From the NCBI GenBank assembly GCA_030917625.1, contig JAUPUJ010000017.1:1-11243 (forward strand): a stretch of DNA of 11,243 bases, in the 5' to 3' direction. The notes under the pieces were generated by a model that made no database searches, had not been told where the DNA came from, and saw only the letters and a program-made list of their open reading frames with translations. This DNA is from Patescibacteria group bacterium (GTDB lineage: Bacteria > Patescibacteriota > Minisyncoccia > Phycocordibacterales > XYD1-FULL-46-19). This document shows, in pieces, positions 1-5,400 of this stretch; position 1 is the first letter of the stretch; the number at the start of each line of letters is the position of its first letter. Made by a program: the position numbers and the translations under genes.

Positions 1-228
1 ATCATGGCGACTGCGGATGGCCATATAGACTTCAACTCCAATGATGGGTTTGATACCTTCACTTTTTAAAGTGTCATAAAAATCTATGACACCATACATA
101 GTGCCGTGATCGGTTAAGCCCACAGCGGGCATGCCGTATTCCTTAGCTTTTTTAACAAAGTCTTTGGGTTTTGATAGGCCGTCGAGAAGGCTATAGTGGC
201 TGTGGGTATGGAGGTGGACGAATGACAT
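1..228 (-). CDS. dnaE: DNA polymerase III alpha subunit, N-terminal fragment (runs off the window)
   Basis: Replicative DNA polymerase catalytic subunit; only the first 76 residues lie in the window. The protein opens MSFVHLHTHSHYSLLDG, the hallmark start of the PHP domain (HxHxxxSLLDG) of bacterial DnaE, and continues with GLTDHGTMYGVIDFY and PIIGVEVYM, also typical of that domain. The metal-binding histidines H6 and H8 and the D40-H41 pair are present, so the PHP metal site looks intact at this end. ATG at 228-226 fits, because DnaE proteins normally begin two to five residues before the first histidine. No Shine-Dalgarno sequence precedes it. The gene is divergent from rnhB, and a 19-bp inverted repeat sits 13 nt upstream of its start. 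DnaE1 is far more likely than PolC, which carries PHP inside an exonuclease-interrupted architecture. Confidence 0.95.
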   Translation of the reverse strand, partial: MSFVHLHTHSHYSLLDGLSKPKDFVKKAKEYGMPAVGLTDHGTMYGVIDFYDTLKSEGIKPIIGVEVYMAIRSRHD

Positions 229-241
229 GGTGAACGTCGTG

Positions 242-297
242 ATATAGATTAATTAAAAATCCATACCCAAGCCCAACCATTTTTAATTAATCTATAT
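242..297 (-). repeat. 19-bp perfect inverted repeat with G-tract loop in the dnaE leader
   Basis: Arms 242-260 (ATATAGATTAATTAAAAAT) and 279-297 are exact reverse complements, separated by 18 nt. On the minus (dnaE) strand the loop is GGTTGGGCTTGGGTATGG, which has four G-tracts. Bases 272-278 (CCCAACC) can instead pair with 308-314 (GGTTGGG), so a pseudoknot or alternative fold is possible in a dnaE transcript starting near 324. It may be an RNA element in the dnaE leader or a DNA operator between the divergent promoters. There is no run of T after the stem that would favour a terminator for either neighbour. The repeat itself is certain; its role is inferred. Confidence 0.8.
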
Positions 298-330
298 AAC
301 TCCTTAAGGTTGGGTGGAATGGTGGTTTTA

Positions 331-339
331 ATTATATCA
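331..339 (-). promoter_or_regulatory. Extended -10 promoter for dnaE
   Basis: The minus strand reads TGATATAAT, a perfect extended -10 (TGnTATAAT). No good -35 is visible. The predicted start is near 324, giving a leader of about 95 nt that contains the inverted repeat. A weaker alternative lies closer to the gene: TTGGGT in the repeat loop, then CTATAT in the arm next to dnaE at 17-bp spacing, which would place the promoter inside the palindrome. Confidence 0.55.
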
Positions 340-380
340 AATCGTGAGAATTTTGATGAAAAAAGGTGATGAAAAAGCTG

Positions 381-389
381 TGGTATAAT
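381..389 (+). promoter_or_regulatory. Extended -10 promoter of rnhB, leaderless type
   Basis: TGGTATAAT is a perfect extended -10, and ATG follows only 6 nt after it (396). Transcription would start on or within a nucleotide or two of that A. The box lies inside the reading frame if translation began at GTG 366, which argues for the 396 start. Confidence 0.7.
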
Positions 390-395
390 TTTTTG

Positions 396-1028
396 ATGGA
401 TTCTAGTAAAACTTATGATTATGTAATTGGCGTGGATGAAGCCGGACGGGGGCCACTAGCGGGGCCGGTGACGCTCGGGGCTTTCGGAGTCAAAGTTTCC
501 GATTTGGCAGAGATTGAACAGCTTTTATTTCCCCAGGGGATTAAAGACTCAAAAAAATTAACACCAAAAAGACGAGAACTTATTTTTGACCAATTAGTAA
601 TTTGGCATAAAGAGGGCAAGGTAGTGATGTCACATAGTCATGGCCCGGCGAGCGATATCGACAATCTTGGTATTGTGCCGACTATAAAATTAGCTTTAAA
701 AAAAGCTTTACTGCCTTTTGCAACCGAGGGGAGTGGGGTCTTAGTCTTATTAGACGGCGCCCTGCGGGCGCCGTCCGTCTTCGTCCATCAAAAAACCATC
801 ATCCGCGGTGACGAAACCGAAACCGTCATCGCTCTGGCCTCAGTTATAGCTAAGGTGGTCCGTGATCGGCATATGGTAGCGGAGCACGACAAATATCCAG
901 CTTACAATTTTGCTGGCCATAAAGGTTATGGAACCAAGGTTCATATTGAAGCGCTTAGACAGCATGGAATATGTGAGATTCATCGCCGAAGTTTTTTGAC
1001 TAAATTAGATTTAAATAAAAAGTCTTAA
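396..1028 (+). CDS. rnhB: Ribonuclease HII
   Basis: Cleaves the RNA strand of RNA:DNA hybrids and single ribonucleotides embedded in DNA, in the cytoplasm. From ATG 396 the protein is 210 residues, a normal length. The N-terminal GVDEAGRGPLAG block supplies D14 and E15, LLDG supplies D120, and AKVVRD supplies D157; together these form the acidic active site. The substrate-binding HKGYG motif is at 175-179. The frame can be extended to GTG 366, but an extended -10 lies between 366 and 396 and RNase HII normally starts a few residues before GVDEAGRG, so 396 is preferred. The gene is unusually GC-rich around 440-480 and 750-800 compared with its AT-rich flanks, and contains a GC hairpin at 753-775. 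It stands apart from trmD/rplS, near which it is often found. Confidence 0.96.
   Translation: MDSSKTYDYVIGVDEAGRGPLAGPVTLGAFGVKVSDLAEIEQLLFPQGIKDSKKLTPKRRELIFDQLVIWHKEGKVVMSHSHGPASDIDNLGIVPTIKLALKKALLPFATEGSGVLVLLDGALRAPSVFVHQKTIIRGDETETVIALASVIAKVVRDRHMVAEHDKYPAYNFAGHKGYGTKVHIEALRQHGICEIHRRSFLTKLDLNKKS
753..775. repeat. GC-rich perfect hairpin inside rnhB
   Basis: GACGGCGCCC (753-762) and its exact reverse complement (766-775) flank a 3-nt loop. It encodes part of DGALRAPSV just after the catalytic D120. No T-run follows, so it is not a standard terminator. It stands out for GC content in an AT-rich gene. It may be coincidental codon use, or a pause or slippage site. Confidence 0.7.
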
Positions 1029-1063
1029 GGTTTTATTACAAAGAGTCGGAGCTGGGCTTTTTC

Positions 1064-1092
1064 TTGCCTTTTTTTAGAATTTAATATATATT
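1064..1092 (+). promoter_or_regulatory. Promoter of rpmF, leaderless type
   Basis: TTGCCT (1064-1069), a 17-bp spacer, then TATATT (1087-1092). The ATG of rpmF follows after 9 nt, so the mRNA would have no leader or one of about 3 nt. No Shine-Dalgarno sequence is present. Confidence 0.6.
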
Positions 1093-1101
1093 AAATCCAA
1101 T

Positions 1102-1323
1102 ATGTCAGTACGAATGCGACACACACGGGCTCATACCGGTAACCGCCGGAGCCATCACGGACTCACCGCTCCACGTCTTTCGAAGTGCACTAATTGTAGC
1201 GCTTCTCACTTGCGTCACCGGGCTTGTTCAAACTGTGGTATGTACCGCGGTAAACAAGTTATAGATGTCGTAGCTAAAGCCGAAAAGAAAGCGGCTAAAA
1301 AAACCAGTAAAGCCAGCGCTTAA
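1102..1323 (+). CDS. rpmF: 50S ribosomal protein bL32
   Basis: Small zinc-binding protein of the large ribosomal subunit; 73 residues, within the family's range. The basic N-terminus (MSVRMRHTRAHTGNRRSHH) is followed by a four-cysteine zinc site, C29-x2-C32 and C42-x2-C45, and the conserved CSNCGMYRGKQVIDV segment. The C-terminal tail is rich in Lys and Ala. In many bacteria rpmF follows yceD (DUF177) and precedes plsX and the fab genes. Here it follows rnhB and precedes nusB, with rnc and smc further on, which suggests the fatty-acid genes were lost from an ancestral cluster. Its stop codon overlaps the left arm of a strong terminator-like hairpin. Confidence 0.97.
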   Translation: MSVRMRHTRAHTGNRRSHHGLTAPRLSKCTNCSASHLRHRACSNCGMYRGKQVIDVVAKAEKKAAKKTSKASA

Positions 1324-1357
1324 ACTTAAACCCTAGTCTGGGGTTTAAGTTTTTTAA
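1322..1357 (+). terminator. Intrinsic terminator of rpmF
   Basis: A 12-bp perfect stem (1322-1333 with 1341-1352), a 7-nt loop and a downstream T-run (1350-1355). The stem starts within the rpmF stop codon. Read-through or a separate promoter would be needed for nusB, because this hairpin lies between the two genes. Confidence 0.8.
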
Positions 1358-1397
1358 ATTTAAAATTGTTAGTTTAGTTTTTAGATCTTTATATTTT

Positions 1398-2309
1398 ATG
1401 GCCAATCGTCATTTATCTCGAAGTATTGCAATGCAGGCTCTTTTTGAGTGGGATTTTCATGAAGGAGTGCGAAAAACTAGCGATGTTGATAATATTGTCA
1501 CTCGGATTACCGAAGAATTGGCCCCTGGTCTCGACAGTGGTGAATTTGCTAAAAAACTCGTCGACGGCGTAGTGGTGAAGCAGGAAAAGTTGGATCATAT
1601 TATAGAAAAAGCGGCTCCAGATTGGCCTCTAGCCAATATTGCCATTGTTGATCGTAATGTTTTGCGCATTGGCTTATTTGAGCTTATTTTTGGTAATAAA
1701 ACCGAAGTGCCAGAGCGGGTAGCTATTAATGAAGCGATTGAACTAGCTAAAACCTTTGGGGGTGAAAATAGTGGCAAGTTCGTCAACGGAGTTCTGGGCG
1801 CTGTATATAAAGAAATGGGGGAGCCAGGTAAAAATGATGTGCCGGCTAAAAAGAAACGTCCGAAAGATATTCCTTATGAAGAAATGCCGATTGAAAAACT
1901 CGGTGGCGCTGTAGTTTTCTGTCGAAAAGATGGTCAGATTCATTTGGCTTTAGTGCATGATATTTTTGGTTACTGGACGCTCTCTAAGGGCCATATTGAA
2001 GACGGGGAAACAGTTGAAGAGGGAACAGTCCGGGAAATTTTAGAAGAAATGTCTCTACCTGTGACTATTGGTGAAGCGGTAGGGAAAAATGAATATATAG
2101 CATCTGATCCGGAGAAGGGTAAAATTCGTAAGCAAGTTAATTATTTTGTCGCGCAGTGTAGCGAAGCCGATTTTAATAAATTAGCAGTCGGGAAAAATAA
2201 AGGTGGGCTTGATGATTGTCGTTGGTTTACCTTACCTGAAGTGGTGGAGCTAAAAATCTATGACGATATTGTCCCCTTTATTACTAAAGCGATTAAGGCG
2301 ATCAAATAA
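1398..2309 (+). CDS. nusB: NusB-Nudix hydrolase fusion protein
   Basis: Residues 1-140 form a NusB domain: SRSIAMQALFEWDF near the start, IVDRNVLRIGLFEL, VPERVAINEAIELAKTFG and FVNGVLGAVYKE. NusB with S10 (NusE) binds boxA RNA in rRNA antitermination complexes. After a Lys/Pro-rich linker (about 141-165), residues 166-303 form a Nudix domain that opens LGGAVVFCRKDG. Its Nudix box runs from G198 to L220: G-x5-E, then REILEEMSL, where the usual Gly of REUxEExGU is Ser219. The acidic metal-binding residues E213, E216 and E217 are present, so hydrolase activity is plausible; the substrate is unknown. Ordinary NusB is about 130-160 residues, so 303 is long. The reading frame is continuous, with no frameshift at the junction. 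No convincing promoter lies close upstream; TTGTTA (1366) with TTATAT (1389) sits too near the ATG. Confidence 0.9.
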   Translation: MANRHLSRSIAMQALFEWDFHEGVRKTSDVDNIVTRITEELAPGLDSGEFAKKLVDGVVVKQEKLDHIIEKAAPDWPLANIAIVDRNVLRIGLFELIFGNKTEVPERVAINEAIELAKTFGGENSGKFVNGVLGAVYKEMGEPGKNDVPAKKKRPKDIPYEEMPIEKLGGAVVFCRKDGQIHLALVHDIFGYWTLSKGHIEDGETVEEGTVREILEEMSLPVTIGEAVGKNEYIASDPEKGKIRKQVNYFVAQCSEADFNKLAVGKNKGGLDDCRWFTLPEVVELKIYDDIVPFITKAIKAIK

Positions 2310-2319
2310 CCGGCTCTCA

Positions 2320-2347
2320 TTGCATCTTTTGCGATAAATAGTAAGAT
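2320..2347 (+). promoter_or_regulatory. Possible weak promoter upstream of rnc
   Basis: TTGCAT (2320-2325), a 16-bp spacer and TAAGAT (2342-2347) would give a leader of about 17 nt for rnc. Both hexamers match consensus only partly, and rnc could equally be transcribed with nusB, whose stop is 61 nt upstream. Confidence 0.3.
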
Positions 2348-2370
2348 GGGACACATAAAAATAACACCAT

Positions 2371-3072
2371 ATGACAGACCCAGAATTTAAGAAATTTTCA
2401 GATATTATCAAAACTCCTTTTAATGATATTAGCTTGTTGCGCCAGGCTTTTACTCATAGGTCTTACATCAATGAGCATCGTGATGCCGAAGCTGACCACA
2501 ATGAAAGATTAGAATTTTTGGGCGACGCGGTCCTTGAGCTCGTGGTTACTGATTACTTGTATAAAACCTATCCTAATAAACCAGAAGGCGAGTTAACTGC
2601 TTTTAGAGCGTCTTTGGTTAATACTATTAGTCTATCCGAAGCCGCAGCCGAACTTTCCGTTAATGATTATTTACTTTTGTCACGCGGAGAAGCTAAAGAT
2701 ACAGGGCGGGCTCGGCAATATATTTTAGCTAATACTTTTGAAGCTATTATTGGGGCGATATATTTAGACAGTGGTTATGATCAAGCTTTTAATTTTATCG
2801 AAAGTAATTTGCTGTATAAAATGTCTGACATCATTGCGCGCAATTTATGGCAAGATGCTAAAAGTTTTTTTCAAGAAAAAGCCCAGGAATTTACTTCCAT
2901 TACTCCATCTTATGAGGTTTTAAATGAGACTGGTCCTGATCATAATAAAAAGTTTAGAGTTGGTGTCTATTTAGATAAAGAATTAGTGGCTGAAGGTGAA
3001 GGTCACTCTAAACAAGAAGCTGAACAAAAAGCTGCTCAGTTGGCGCTGGCTACAAAAGGTTGGGATAAATAG
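2371..3072 (+). CDS. rnc: Ribonuclease III
   Basis: Double-strand-specific endonuclease for rRNA precursors and structured mRNAs; 233 residues, full length. The signature NERLEFLGDAVL (44-55) carries E45, E48 and D52. The second catalytic patch ILANTFEAIIGAIYLDS places E124 at the position of E. coli E117, while N121 replaces E. coli D114. A double-stranded-RNA-binding domain fills the C-terminus (about 162-229), ending GHSKQEAEQKAAQLAL, the typical final helix. The smc gene begins 43 nt after the stop, reproducing the widespread rnc-smc pair, although smc appears to have its own promoter. The D-to-N change occurs where homologues vary; E45, D52 and E124 remain, so activity is expected. Confidence 0.97.
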   Translation: MTDPEFKKFSDIIKTPFNDISLLRQAFTHRSYINEHRDAEADHNERLEFLGDAVLELVVTDYLYKTYPNKPEGELTAFRASLVNTISLSEAAAELSVNDYLLLSRGEAKDTGRARQYILANTFEAIIGAIYLDSGYDQAFNFIESNLLYKMSDIIARNLWQDAKSFFQEKAQEFTSITPSYEVLNETGPDHNKKFRVGVYLDKELVAEGEGHSKQEAEQKAAQLALATKGWDK

Positions 3073-3100
3073 TTGTCTACAGCTTCCCTGTCACTTTTTG

Positions 3101-3109
3101 TGATAAAAT
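3101..3109 (+). promoter_or_regulatory. Extended -10 promoter of smc, leaderless type
   Basis: TGATAAAAT is an extended -10 with one mismatch to TATAAT. The smc ATG begins 6 nt downstream, the same spacing as at rnhB. No clear -35 is visible. Confidence 0.55.
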
Positions 3110-3115
3110 TAATCA

Positions 3116-5302
3116 ATGCGATTATTGTCTCTCGAACTTACTGGTTTTAAGTCTTTTGCCAAGAAGACTGTTTTTACTTTTAATACTGATGTAACTGGTG
3201 TGGTGGGGCCCAATGGCTCTGGTAAATCTAATGTGGCTGAAGGTTTTCGTTGGGTGCTCGGCGAGCAGTCGATGAAATCTTTGCGTGGCAAAAGAGGTGA
3301 AGATCTTATTTTTAATGGTGGTCATACTGGGGGTGAAGCCGGCCGGGCTTCGGCGACCGTAGTTTTTGATAATAGAGATAAAAGTTTACCTTATGATTAT
3401 GATGAAATTGCGGTCACGAGAACGGTGTATCGTGATGGCGTTAATACATATAGTTTAAATGGCTCAGTTGTTAGATTAAAAGATGTGCTGGAACTTTTGT
3501 CTGGTGCTGGTTTAGGTTCGTCAGGGCATCATATTATTAGCCAAGGAGAAGCTGATAAAATTTTGAATTCTAGTCCGCGTGATCGGCGAGAAATGATTGA
3601 AGATGCTTTAGGGCTTAAGGTTTATCAATGGAAAATTGAGGAAACGGAGAAAAAACTTTTACAGACCAAAGATAATATTAGAGAAGTTCAATTGCTACGG
3701 CGAGAAATTGTACCCCATTTAAAATTTCTTGAAATTCAAGTTACTAAAATTAGAGAAACAGCCGAGATTAGAAGTCGGCTCAAGACTTTGTATTTAGAAT
3801 ATTTGTTTCGGGAAGAAGAATATCTAAAACATAAAAGGCAAGAAATTAATGATAGAAAACAGAGACCAACAGAAGAGTTGGTGGCAGTTAATAATAAAAT
3901 TAAAGAGTTGGGAGAAGATTTGTCAGCCCCAGACGCTAGACTTAAAGATAAAGAAGATAAATTAAGATTTTTAGAACGGTCTATTTTTAGTGTCCAACAA
4001 GATAAAGATAAAATTGCTCGTGATTTAGGGCGGATTGAAGGCACGATTACAGCTCATCAAGATTTTAAAAAAGAAGAAACTAATATCTCAGTACCGTGGT
4101 CGGAGATAGTTTTGGTTCGTGATGAAATGTCGAGCTTGGTTCAGCAATATGAATACTCTACTGATTTTAATCAACTCAAAAATCTGGTGGCGGTATTGTT
4201 GGAAAATATAAATAAATTAGTTAATCGCTATAAAACTCAAACAGAAAATTCGGACAATAATATTAAAATTTTATCTTTAAAAAAAGAAGCTGAGGGGCTA
4301 AATAAAAATTTAGCCGATTTAGAATTGAAGGCGTCACATTTAAATGCTGAAAAAATTCAAGCCCAATTAGCTTTGGATGATGAGAAAAAATATCTTCAGT
4401 CTGCCGAGCGCAATCGTTATGAATTACGAGCCAAGAAAAGTGAAATCGAAGCCATTTTAAACGATCTGTCTCATCGCGAACATTCTTTAATGGGCGAAGA
4501 AGAAGATTTCAGGCGAGAAATTGAAGAGGGGGTAACTTTGGTTGATATAGAAATAAGAGATTATAGGAGGCTCTTGAAAGAAGTACCTAGTATGAATGAG
4601 CCTAGAGAGGTTCAGGTTGATAGAAGGCGAGAGATGGAAAAAATAAAACTACGACTAGAGGATGCGGGAGTGGGTCATGAGGGAGTATTGGAAGAATTTA
4701 AAGAAACTACAGAACGACACGATTATTTAGTTAAAGAATTGGCTGATTTAGAACAAAGTGCCGAGTCTTTAAAAGTGGTGGCCGATGAATTGTCAGCTAA
4801 AATTGCCACCGAATTTAAAGAAGGTATTCAAAAAATTAATCAAGAATTCTCTAGCTATTTTGCTTTAATGTTTGGAGGGGGAACAGCTAGATTGGATTTG
4901 GTCTCTAGTCCTGTCTATAGAAGAGATACTAAAGAAGAAACAGAAGAAGTGGGGGTGGAAATTAAGGTTAATTTACCTCGGAAAAAAATAAAAGGTTTAG
5001 ATATGATGTCGGGAGGTGAGAGAGCGTTGACTTCGATTGCTCTTTTGTTTGCTATGAGTCAGGTTAATCCACCACCATTTTTAATTTTAGATGAAACAGA
5101 TGCAGCGCTAGATGAGGCTAACTCCAAAAAATATGGCGATATGATTGAGAGGCTCGCTAAAGACTCACAGTTAATTGTGATTACTCACAATAGAGAAACT
5201 ATGTCCCGAGCGGGGATTTTGTATGGAGTGACTATGGGGCGTGATGGTATTTCTAAACTGTTGTCTATTAAATTTGAAGAAGCTGAAGGCTGGGCTAAGT
5301 AA
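3116..5302 (+). CDS. smc: Compact SMC-family chromosome segregation ATPase lacking a recognisable hinge
   Basis: SMC proteins are ABC-type ATPases that shape and segregate chromosomes. The two half-heads are clear. N-terminal: LTGFKSFAKKT, Walker A GPNGSGKSN (31-39), SLRGKRGEDLIF, Q-loop ISQGEAD (Q143). C-terminal: signature MSGGERALTS (631-640), Walker B FLILDE (655-660), D-loop around D666, H-loop H691, and the SMC-specific YGVTMGRDGISKLLS. Between them lie coiled-coil-like charged segments (about 172-310 and 383-580). Canonical bacterial SMC is about 1150-1200 residues with a hinge domain of roughly 150-200 residues in the middle. Here the whole protein is 728 residues, and the central stretch (about 311-382) shows no hinge motif and no CxxC zinc hook. 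The SMC-specific head motifs make Rad50, SbcC or RecN unlikely. No scpA or scpB is in the window. Confidence 0.9.
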   Translation: MRLLSLELTGFKSFAKKTVFTFNTDVTGVVGPNGSGKSNVAEGFRWVLGEQSMKSLRGKRGEDLIFNGGHTGGEAGRASATVVFDNRDKSLPYDYDEIAVTRTVYRDGVNTYSLNGSVVRLKDVLELLSGAGLGSSGHHIISQGEADKILNSSPRDRREMIEDALGLKVYQWKIEETEKKLLQTKDNIREVQLLRREIVPHLKFLEIQVTKIRETAEIRSRLKTLYLEYLFREEEYLKHKRQEINDRKQRPTEELVAVNNKIKELGEDLSAPDARLKDKEDKLRFLERSIFSVQQDKDKIARDLGRIEGTITAHQDFKKEETNISVPWSEIVLVRDEMSSLVQQYEYSTDFNQLKNLVAVLLENINKLVNRYKTQTENSDNNIKILSLKKEAEGLNKNLADLELKASHLNAEKIQAQLALDDEKKYLQSAERNRYELRAKKSEIEAILNDLSHREHSLMGEEEDFRREIEEGVTLVDIEIRDYRRLLKEVPSMNEPREVQVDRRREMEKIKLRLEDAGVGHEGVLEEFKETTERHDYLVKELADLEQSAESLKVVADELSAKIATEFKEGIQKINQEFSSYFALMFGGGTARLDLVSSPVYRRDTKEETEEVGVEIKVNLPRKKIKGLDMMSGGERALTSIALLFAMSQVNPPPFLILDETDAALDEANSKKYGDMIERLAKDSQLIVITHNRETMSRAGILYGVTMGRDGISKLLSIKFEEAEGWAK

Positions 5303-5314
5303 AAATAGGAAGGA

Positions 5315-5338
5315 AAAATAGTTTTCAAAAACTATTTT
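5315..5338. terminator. AT-rich hairpin after smc
   Basis: AAAATAGTTTT (5315-5325) pairs perfectly with AAAACTATTTT (5328-5338) across a very short loop. It begins 13 nt after the smc stop and ends in T's. It may be a weak terminator acting with the stronger hairpin just downstream. Confidence 0.45.
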
Positions 5339-5349
5339 GGTACAAAAAT

Positions 5350-5390
5350 AAAACCCCCAGGAATCTGCTTCGCAAATTCCTGGGGGTTTT
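5350..5390. terminator. Bidirectional intrinsic terminator between smc and rnr
   Basis: A perfect 15-bp stem, AAAACCCCCAGGAAT (5350-5364) with its complement at 5376-5390, and an 11-nt loop that can form a 3-bp inner stem. A-tract on one side and T-tract on the other make it work in both directions, as expected between the convergent smc and rnr genes. It lies 10 nt from the rnr stop. Confidence 0.9.
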
Positions 5391-5400
5391 GGTTTGAAAT

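Noticed and set aside
242..297. Palindrome as the end of a mobile element or a recombination (dif-like) site
   Set aside because: No second copy, target duplication, transposase or recombinase is visible, and the sequence does not resemble a dif core.
366..395. Longer rnhB starting at GTG 366
   Set aside because: A perfect extended -10 lies inside that stretch, and RNase HII normally starts a few residues before GVDEAGRG, so ATG 396 fits better.
1029..1085. Terminator after rnhB
   Set aside because: T-rich stretches are present, but no convincing stem could be paired before them.
1366..1394. Promoter for nusB at TTGTTA/TTATAT
   Set aside because: The -10 would end 3 nt before the ATG, so transcription would begin inside the gene.
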